Positions 5,372 through 9,306 of a stretch of 9,306 bases of DNA are shown here, one piece after another; position 1 is the stretch's first letter; each line of letters opens with the position of its first letter. Source of the stretch: Clostridia bacterium (GTDB lineage Bacteria > Bacillota > Clostridia > Oscillospirales > CAG-272); NCBI GenBank assembly GCA_017461825.1, contig JAFTXB010000177.1, positions 1-9,306 of the forward strand. The letters run 5' to 3'. A program made the translations under genes and the position numbers. The notes beneath the pieces were generated by a model. That model was not told the origin of the DNA and searched no databases. It was given only the letters and a program-made list of their open reading frames with translations.

Positions 5372-6700
5372 ATGTCAAAACCTGTTATCGCCATCGTGGG
5401 ACGCCCCAATGTTGGCAAAAGCACACTTTTTAATAAGCTGATCGGCGAGCGCCGTTCGATCGTGGAGGACACCCCCGGGGTAACGCGCGACCGCATCTAC
5501 GGCGAAACCGAATGGAGAGGCAAAAAGCTGGTCGTGATCGACACGGGCGGAATCGAGCCGAAGGCAGACGATGTGATCCTCTCACAAATGCGCCTCCAAG
5601 CCGAAATTGCAGTTGACAGCGCCGACGTGATCATTTTTATGTGCGACGTGCGCACGGGGCTGACCGCCGACGACCGCGACATTGCCGTGATGCTGAAAAA
5701 AAGCGGCAAGCCGATCGTCCTCTGCGTCAACAAATGCGACCGCGTGGGACAGCCTCCCTTTGAATTCTACGAATTTTACGAGCTCGGCTTTGAGCAAGAC
5801 CCCATCAGTGTATCCAGCCTGCACGGCAGCGGCTCGGGCGATCTGCTCGACGCCTGCATGGATGCCTTGGGCGACTGGCAGGAAGAAGAGGAAGAGGACG
5901 ACAGTATTCACGTTGCCGTTATCGGCAAGCCCAACGCGGGCAAGTCCTCGATCATCAACAAGCTCATCGGGCAAAACCGCCTGATCGTTTCAAACATTGC
6001 GGGCACCACGCGTGACGCGGTAGACACGCAAGTGGAAAATCAGTACGGAAAATACACCTTTATCGACACTGCGGGTATTCGCCGTCAAGCGAAGATCAAC
6101 GACCGCATCGAGCATTTCAGCGTTCTGCGTGCCCACATGGCGGTCGAGCGCGCCAGCGTATGTCTGCTTATGATCGATGCCTCAACCGGCATCACCGAGC
6201 AGGACGAAAAGATCGCCGGCATCGCGCACGAAGCGGGGAAAGCCGTGATCATCGTGGTCAACAAGTGGGATCTGATCGAAAAGGACAACTCCACGGTCAA
6301 GGAATTCAACGACAAGATCCGTGTGGCACTCGCATATATGCCCTACGCGCCCATTCTCTATATCTCCGCAAAAACCGGACAGCGCGTGGAAAAGCTCTTT
6401 GAACACATCAACTACGTCTACGGGCAATCGGTCATGCGCGTTACCACGGGTATGCTCAACGACGTGCTTGGCGATGCCATGATCCGCGTTCAGCCCCCGT
6501 CCGACAAGGGCAGACGGCTGAAGATCTACTACATGACGCAAATTTCGGTGGCTCCCCCCACCTTCGTCATCTTCTGCAACAACGTCGAGCTCTTCCATTT
6601 CTCCTACCAGCGCTTCATCGAAAACTGCCTGCGCGAAACCTTTGGCTTCAATGGAACCCCCATCAAACTCATCATCCGCCAAAAAGGCGACGAGGAGTAA
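5372..6700 (+). CDS. der: Ribosome-assembly GTPase Der (EngA)
   Basis: Der is an essential GTPase with two tandem G domains that aids late maturation of the 50S ribosomal subunit. The 442-residue length is normal. G domain 1 shows GRPNVGKS (10-17), DTGG (57-60) and NKCD (120-123). An acidic linker (170-177, six Glu and two Asp) joins it to G domain 2 with GKPNAGKS (185-192), DTAG (232-235), NKWD (297-300) and SAKTG (332-336). The C-terminal KH-like domain begins near residue 350 and ends in IKLIIRQK. All nucleotide-binding motifs are intact. The ATG has AAAGGA 6 nt upstream and lies 15 nt after the DUF512 gene, so the two are very likely cotranscribed from the promoter at 3961. No plsY or gpsA follows, unlike in many Bacillota. 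Confidence 0.97.
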   Translation: MSKPVIAIVGRPNVGKSTLFNKLIGERRSIVEDTPGVTRDRIYGETEWRGKKLVVIDTGGIEPKADDVILSQMRLQAEIAVDSADVIIFMCDVRTGLTADDRDIAVMLKKSGKPIVLCVNKCDRVGQPPFEFYEFYELGFEQDPISVSSLHGSGSGDLLDACMDALGDWQEEEEEDDSIHVAVIGKPNAGKSSIINKLIGQNRLIVSNIAGTTRDAVDTQVENQYGKYTFIDTAGIRRQAKINDRIEHFSVLRAHMAVERASVCLLMIDASTGITEQDEKIAGIAHEAGKAVIIVVNKWDLIEKDNSTVKEFNDKIRVALAYMPYAPILYISAKTGQRVEKLFEHINYVYGQSVMRVTTGMLNDVLGDAMIRVQPPSDKGRRLKIYYMTQISVAPPTFVIFCNNVELFHFSYQRFIENCLRETFGFNGTPIKLIIRQKGDEE

Positions 6701-6715
6701 GGGGGCGCGGGTTTC

Positions 6716-6745
6716 TTGGGGAAACTTTTGAAAAAGTTTCCCCAA
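6716..6745 (+). repeat. Gene-end hairpin after der
   Basis: A 14-bp perfect stem pairs TTGGGGAAACTTTT (6716-6729) with AAAAGTTTCCCCAA (6732-6745) across GA, starting 15 nt after the der stop. As after prfB, no T-run follows the stem. The compensated differences from the prfB copy (GGGGAAAC/GTTTCCCC versus GGGGAAC/GTTCCCC) argue that the fold, not just the sequence, is maintained. Confidence 0.7.
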
Positions 6746-6780
6746 ACCCCTTCAAAACTTTTCAAAGAAGGGGTTTGTTT
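6744..6780 (+). terminator. Possible terminator hairpin after der
   Basis: AAACCCCTTC (about 6744-6753) pairs with GAAGGGGTTT (about 6767-6776) around an AT-rich loop, followed by GTTTGGTT, an interrupted T-tail. It directly abuts the longer hairpin at 6716-6745, and the two could be alternatives because the loop here (AAAACTTTTC) can also pair with the GAAAAAGTTT in the first hairpin. It is the better candidate for actual termination of the DUF512-der transcript. Confidence 0.45.
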
Positions 6781-6793
6781 GGTTAGTATGGGG

Positions 6794-6816
6794 TGTCTGT
6801 GCCTCGTTCCGTAGTT
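6794..6816 (+). repeat. Conserved intergenic 23-mer, copy 2
   Basis: Identical in all 23 bases to 3300-3322. It lies 48 nt after the der gene-end hairpin and 14 nt before a GTAGGGG palindrome. Bases on either side differ from those around copy 1, so the block is conserved beyond its surroundings. Confidence 0.75.
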
Positions 6817-6830
6817 TGGGGCAAAAATTT

Positions 6831-6856
6831 TGTAGGGGACGGGCTTGCTCGTCCCG
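6831..6856 (+). repeat. GTAGGGG-family palindromic repeat, short form
   Basis: A 26-base copy opens TGTAGGGGACGGGC and closes GCTCGTCCCG, folding through GGGACGGG and CTCGTCCC with one G-T pair. It stands 44 nt ahead of the long copy at 6901-7004 in the same orientation. Confidence 0.65.
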
Positions 6857-6900
6857 TAATAATTGCATATCGCCGCATAAACGGCAAACGCCCCCATTTT

Positions 6901-7004
6901 TGTAGGGGACGACGTAGCGAAGCGACACGAGCGTAATGAATGACATCACAGTGTGATGTCAGAACGCGAGTGTGACCGAGCCGCAGCGAGAACTCGACGT
7001 CCCG
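6901..7004 (+). repeat. Long palindromic repeat, copy B
   Basis: This 104-bp element opens TGTAGGGGACGACG and closes CTCGACGTCCCG. At its centre, 6941-6961, TGACATCACA and TGTGATGTCA form a perfect 10-bp inverted repeat around one G. Outside it ACACGAGCGT and ACGCGAGTGT pair at 8 of 10 positions, and the ends pair through GGGACG/CGTCCC. Bases 6914-6982 are identical to 8802-8870. It carries no gene and could extrude as a cruciform or fold as an RNA. Confidence 0.8.
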
Positions 7005-7036
7005 AAAACAACCGCACATACGAACAAAATTGTCAG

Positions 7037-7044
7037 AAAGGAAG
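7037..7044 (+). promoter_or_regulatory. Ribosome binding site that decides the start at 7052
   Basis: AAAGGAAG lies 7 nt before the GTG at 7052. The alternative in-frame ATG at 6953 sits inside the long palindrome with no Shine-Dalgarno sequence, so GTG is preferred. Confidence 0.65.
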
Positions 7045-7051
7045 TCTCGCT

Positions 7052-7270
7052 GTGAAAAAACTTTTCAGAAAAGAAAACATTTCCAAATTCATGCTTGGTA
7101 TTGCAATTTTCTTTTTTGCCGTTGCAATCGGTTACCTGATCTACGGAATTTTTGAAAACGTAATTCGTTTCCTGCCCGAAATCATCAGTGCCATTGTAAA
7201 TGCGGGAATCTTCCTTGCCCTATACCGCATCATTGATCTTTTGGAGCACCGAAATTCCAACGAAGATTGA
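7052..7270 (+). CDS. Very small two-helix membrane protein of unknown function
   Basis: I do not recognise a family. The 72-residue product starts at GTG with a good ribosome binding site. It has a basic N-terminus (MKKLFRKE), a hydrophobic helix at about 12-34, a second at about 43-63, and a short charged tail. By the positive-inside rule the N-terminus should be cytoplasmic. It lies between der and obg and is separated from obg by 90 nt that contain a hairpin. AT content is a little higher than in the flanking GTPase genes, as expected for a membrane protein. A chance open frame is possible but unlikely, given the clean hydrophobic pattern and the ribosome binding site. Confidence 0.65.
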   Translation: MKKLFRKENISKFMLGIAIFFFAVAIGYLIYGIFENVIRFLPEIISAIVNAGIFLALYRIIDLLEHRNSNED

Positions 7271-7318
7271 TCGCCTGCTCTCATTTTAAATTTTCCTTTA
7301 TTAAAGTTTTTGAAAGGT

Positions 7319-7350
7319 GTCGGAAAACTTTTTTCAAAAAGTTTTCTGAC
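7319..7350 (-). repeat. Gene-end hairpin family, reversed copy just upstream of obg
   Basis: GTCGGAAAACTTTTT (7319-7333) pairs with AAAAAGTTTTCTGAC (7336-7350), 15 bp with one G-T pair. On the minus strand the hairpin plus flanking ACCTTTCAAAAACTTT matches the layout after prfB (hairpin, then CCCCTCAAAACTTT). It ends 10 nt before the obg ATG. No 23-mer or GTAGGGG element accompanies it. An A-run follows on the + strand, so it should not terminate obg-directed transcripts. Confidence 0.7.
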
Positions 7351-7360
7351 AAAAAAAGTT

Positions 7361-8641
7361 ATGTTTGTTGACAACGTAAAAATATATATCAAAGCGGGGG
7401 ATGGCGGCAACGGTGCCGTGGCGTTCCGTCGCGAAAAATACGTGGCAGCGGGCGGACCCGACGGCGGCGACGGAGGGCACGGCGGAAACGTTGTCTTTCG
7501 TGTGGACGAGGGAACGAACACCCTGCTTGCCTTCCGTTACAAGCACAAGTTTATTGCGGCGCGCGGCGGTGACGGCAAGGGTGGAAAATTCCACGGTGCC
7601 ACAGCCGACGATCTCGTCATCATGGTCCCCCCCGGAACTTTGATCCGTGACGCCGAAAGCGGCAAGGTCATTCACGACATGTCCGAGAATGACGGTGCCG
7701 ACTATCTCGCCTGCAAGGGCGGGCGCGGCGGTTGGGGCAACCGTCACTTTGCAACGCCTACACGTCAGGTTCCCATGTTTGCAAAAAACGGCACGCTGGG
7801 TGAGGAGCGCGAGGTGATCCTTGAGCTAAAAATGCTTGCCGACGTGGGACTAATCGGCTACCCCAGTGTGGGAAAATCATCGATTCTGGCCCGTATCAGC
7901 GCGGCAAAGCCCAAAATTGCCGACTATCATTTCACCACGCTCTCGCCCAACCTCGGCGTTGTCCGCACGGGCGGAGAAAGCGGATTTGTGGCGGCTGACA
8001 TCCCCGGGCTGATTGAGGGTGCCGCCGACGGTGCAGGTCTTGGTCATGCTTTCCTGCGCCATGTTGACCGCTGCAGACTACTGTTGCACGTGGTAGATAT
8101 TTCCTGTTTTGAAGGGCGCGATCCGGTCGAAGATATTCAAAAGATCAACTATGAATTAGCGCGCTACAGCGAAAAGCTTGCCCTGCGTCCGCAGATCATC
8201 GTCGCCAACAAGGTTGACGCACTTGATCCCGAGCTTGTCGATATTCCCGCCTTTGAAGCCTACGTCAAGGAAAATGGCTGGGAGCTGCTCTATGTCTCGG
8301 CTGTAACGGGCGAGGGGATCGACGAAATGGTGCGCTTGGTTGCCGAGCGCCTGCGCGATCTGCCCCCCATGCTGGTCTATGAAGCCGAATACGAGCCCGA
8401 GGATGCCTACGTTGGCGGCGGCAAGGAGACCAACATCCGCCGCGAAAACAACACCTTCTTCGTAGAAGGCGACTGGCTTTTCAACCTCATGGGGCAGATC
8501 AACTTCAGCGATTACGAATCCATGAACTACTTCCAGCGCGTCCTCCAAAAAAGCGGTGTCTTTGAAGCCCTCGAAGCCAAAGGCTGCAAGGAAGGCGACA
8601 CCGTTTCGATCTACGACCTCGAATTTGACTATGTTAAATAA
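7361..8641 (+). CDS. obg: Ribosome-associated GTPase Obg (CgtA)
   Basis: Obg is an essential, slow GTPase that binds the 50S subunit late in its assembly and links growth to (p)ppGpp. The 426-residue product has the full three-domain plan: the glycine-rich Obg fold (1-159: MFVDNVKIYIKAGDGG, GGPDGGDGGHGG), the G domain (160-335) with GYPSVGKS (167-173 region), DIPGLIEGA (213-221) and NKVD (283-286), and the C-terminal OCT domain (about 345-426: FFVEGDWL, FQRVLQKSGV, GDTVSI, EFDY). The ATG at 7361 is chosen because the family begins MFVD at exactly this point. An in-frame TTG at 7310 would add 17 residues encoded by the hairpin repeat. No Shine-Dalgarno sequence lies directly before the ATG; AAAGG at 7313-7317 is on the far side of the hairpin. 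The promoter is not evident, so it may be read from upstream. Confidence 0.97.
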   Translation: MFVDNVKIYIKAGDGGNGAVAFRREKYVAAGGPDGGDGGHGGNVVFRVDEGTNTLLAFRYKHKFIAARGGDGKGGKFHGATADDLVIMVPPGTLIRDAESGKVIHDMSENDGADYLACKGGRGGWGNRHFATPTRQVPMFAKNGTLGEEREVILELKMLADVGLIGYPSVGKSSILARISAAKPKIADYHFTTLSPNLGVVRTGGESGFVAADIPGLIEGAADGAGLGHAFLRHVDRCRLLLHVVDISCFEGRDPVEDIQKINYELARYSEKLALRPQIIVANKVDALDPELVDIPAFEAYVKENGWELLYVSAVTGEGIDEMVRLVAERLRDLPPMLVYEAEYEPEDAYVGGGKETNIRRENNTFFVEGDWLFNLMGQINFSDYESMNYFQRVLQKSGVFEALEAKGCKEGDTVSIYDLEFDYVK

Positions 8642-8655
8642 GGGGTGCGGTTTTT

Positions 8656-8682
8656 GTGGGGGGATTTGATAAATCCCCCCAC
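8656..8682 (+). repeat. Gene-end hairpin after obg
   Basis: GTGGGGGGATTT (8656-8667) pairs perfectly with AAATCCCCCCAC (8671-8682) over a 3-nt loop, starting 14 nt after the obg stop. The upper stem differs in sequence from the prfB and der copies (ATTT/AAAT in place of AACTTTT/AAAAGTT), yet pairing, position and the preceding T-run are kept. A weaker AACCTTT/AAGGGTT hairpin follows at about 8689-8709, with only a poor T-tail. Confidence 0.65.
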
Positions 8683-8726
8683 GCCCCCAAACCTTTTAAA
8701 TCAAGGGTTATGTAGGGTGCAAGGGA

Positions 8727-8749
8727 AGTCTCTGCCCCGTTCCGTAGTT
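8727..8749 (+). repeat. Conserved intergenic 23-mer, diverged copy 3
   Basis: Matches 20 of 23 bases of the copies at 3300-3322 and 6794-6816; the last twelve bases, ending CCGTAGTT, are unchanged. It lies 44 nt after the obg hairpin and 40 nt before the long palindrome. Confidence 0.65.
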
Positions 8750-8789
8750 GGGAGCAATCAGTTTTTGTGAAAAAATGTGCACCCATTTT

Positions 8790-8892
8790 TGTAGGGGAGG
8801 GGTAGCGAAGCGACACGAGCGTAATGAATGACATCACAGTGTGATGTCAGAACGCGAGTGTGACCGAGCCTCAACGAGAATTGCTCGTCCCG
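8790..8892 (+). repeat. Long palindromic repeat, copy C
   Basis: This 103-bp element opens TGTAGGGGAGGGG and closes GCTCGTCCCG. Its inner 69 bases (8802-8870) are identical to those of copy B, including the central 10-bp inverted repeat at 8829-8849. The outer parts differ: the left outer arm has lost GACGAC, and the right one reads CAACGAGAATTGCTCG in place of the GACGTC-type end, which restores a different local palindrome. The interior therefore looks newer or better conserved than the ends. Confidence 0.8.
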
Positions 8893-8964
8893 ACAACGAA
8901 CGCACCCCGCCGCACAAACGCCCCTCGCAGTATACTGTGTCCGCACAAATCCATGCCCTTTCAT

Positions 8965-8970
8965 TATAAT
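8965..8970 (+). promoter_or_regulatory. Possible -10 box for the pyrophosphatase gene
   Basis: A perfect TATAAT lies 30 nt before the start codon. The bases 16-18 nt upstream (GCACAA region) do not resemble TTGACA, so the call rests on the -10 alone. A TATACT at 8931-8936 is an alternative with an equally poor -35. Confidence 0.3.
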
Positions 8971-9000
8971 GTGATATAAAAAATATAAAGGAGACCATAT

Positions 9001-9306
9001 ATGAACATCTGGCACGACATGAATCCGACAGCGATCACGCCCTCCGACTTTACAGCCGTTATTGAGATCCCCAAGGGCAGCAAATGCAAGTACGAGCTTG
9101 ACAAATACACGGGACTTTTGATGCTCGACCGCGTGCTCTACACCTCCACGCACTACCCTGCCAACTACGGCTTTATTCCGCGCACCTATGCCGACGACGG
9201 CGACCCATTGGACGTTTTGGTGCTCTGCTCCGAGCCGATCTATCCCCTGACGCTGATCCGTGTTTACCCCATCGGTGTCATGCGCATGATCGACGGCGGC
9301 AAGATG
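9001..9306 (+). CDS. ppa: Inorganic pyrophosphatase, family I, 3' end beyond window
   Basis: This enzyme hydrolyses pyrophosphate to phosphate in the cytoplasm and so pulls forward nucleic acid, aminoacyl-tRNA and other syntheses that release pyrophosphate. The first 102 codons are present. They show the family I landmarks: AVIEIPKGSKCKYELDK (substrate-binding Lys and Glu region, about 19-35), the YPANYGFIP block (53-61), and the metal-binding signature DDGDPLDVLVL (about 65-75). The Mg-binding aspartates of the signature are intact. The ATG at 9001 has AAAGGAG 7 nt upstream. The remaining part, with further metal ligands, lies outside the window. Many Bacillota use the unrelated family II enzyme instead, so the family I type is worth noting, although it is not rare in clostridia. 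Confidence 0.93.
   Translation, partial: MNIWHDMNPTAITPSDFTAVIEIPKGSKCKYELDKYTGLLMLDRVLYTSTHYPANYGFIPRTYADDGDPLDVLVLCSEPIYPLTLIRVYPIGVMRMIDGGKM

Larger units (their letters stand above)
6701..7051. other. Repeat-filled gap between der and a small membrane-protein gene
   Basis: No gene is visible on either strand. In order the gap holds the gene-end hairpin (6716-6745), a possible second hairpin (6744-6773), the 23-mer (6794-6816), a short GTAGGGG palindrome (6831-6856) and a long one (6901-7004). Open frames crossing it encode repeat-derived peptides that recur in the gap after obg, and have no ribosome binding sites. No promoter for the gene at 7052 could be identified. Confidence 0.7.
8642..9000. 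other. Repeat-filled gap between obg and the pyrophosphatase gene
   Basis: No gene is visible on either strand. In order the gap holds a 12-bp hairpin right after obg, the diverged 23-mer (8727-8749), a long palindrome (8790-8892), and an AT-rich stretch with a TATAAT at 8965-8970 leading to the ribosome binding site of the next gene. Confidence 0.7.

Noticed and set aside
6941..6961. CRP/FNR-type operator in the palindrome centre
   Set aside because: TGACATCACA/TGTGATGTCA superficially contains TGTGA and TCACA, but their order and spacing are inverted relative to a CRP site, and the same sequence recurs in an unrelated gap as part of a repeat.
6604..7019. Overlapping open frames on the minus strand downstream of der
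   Set aside because: They run across the hairpin, the 23-mer and the palindrome, have no ribosome binding site, and encode peptides that reappear in the gap after obg because the repeat DNA is the same. They are translations of repeats, not genes.
8634..9153. Minus-strand open frames after obg and across the pyrophosphatase start
   Set aside because: Same repeat-derived peptides as after der, and the longer one runs antisense into a clearly coding gene.
1..9306. Insertion sequence or other autonomous mobile element
   Set aside because: No transposase, integrase, recombinase, tRNA or attachment site is visible; only non-coding repeats are present.

Overview
The window looks like chromosomal DNA from a member of the Bacillota, most likely a gut-type clostridium (Oscillospirales or a neighbouring order). 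The grounds are the Gram-positive pairing of a YycJ/WalJ-type metallo-hydrolase with rlmH, the clostridial pairing of a DUF512 radical-SAM protein with der, strong AGGAG-type ribosome binding sites, TTG and GTG starts, and a classical U-tailed terminator. The genus cannot be read from the sequence. All credible genes are on the + strand, and most are housekeeping genes for translation and ribosome assembly.

Layout. 1-345 holds no gene but is packed with copies of a short GTAGGGG-type palindromic repeat. 346-1981 is a tight operon: a three-helix membrane protein, a YycJ/WalJ-like hydrolase and rlmH, each joined to the next by an ATGA or near-ATGA overlap. prfB (2105-3214) has its own consensus promoter and starts at TTG; it lacks the programmed +1 frameshift that most bacteria use to autoregulate RF2. 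3215-3557 is a repeat-filled gap. 3558-3905 encodes a small two-helix membrane protein with an acidic tail, followed by a perfect 13-bp terminator. A good promoter at 3961-3989 then drives the DUF512 radical-SAM gene and der. 6701-7051 is another repeat-filled gap. It is followed by a 72-residue membrane protein, obg, a further repeat-filled gap, and the first 102 codons of a family I inorganic pyrophosphatase, cut by the window end.

The genes share a theme: 23S rRNA modification (RlmH), peptide release at UGA/UAA (RF2), 50S assembly GTPases (Der, Obg), and pyrophosphate removal. No defence system, mobile-element gene, CRISPR array or biosynthetic cluster is visible.

The unusual content is intergenic. 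Three gaps (after prfB, der and obg) share one module in one order: a long hairpin just after the stop codon, a conserved 23-mer 44-48 nt later, then one or two GTAGGGG...CGTCCCG palindromes. Two long palindromes share 69 identical bases although the DNA around them has diverged. A reversed copy of the gene-end hairpin sits against the obg start codon, where it may position an otherwise distant Shine-Dalgarno sequence. These repeats and the prfB start region deserve follow-up; the rest is ordinary core genome.
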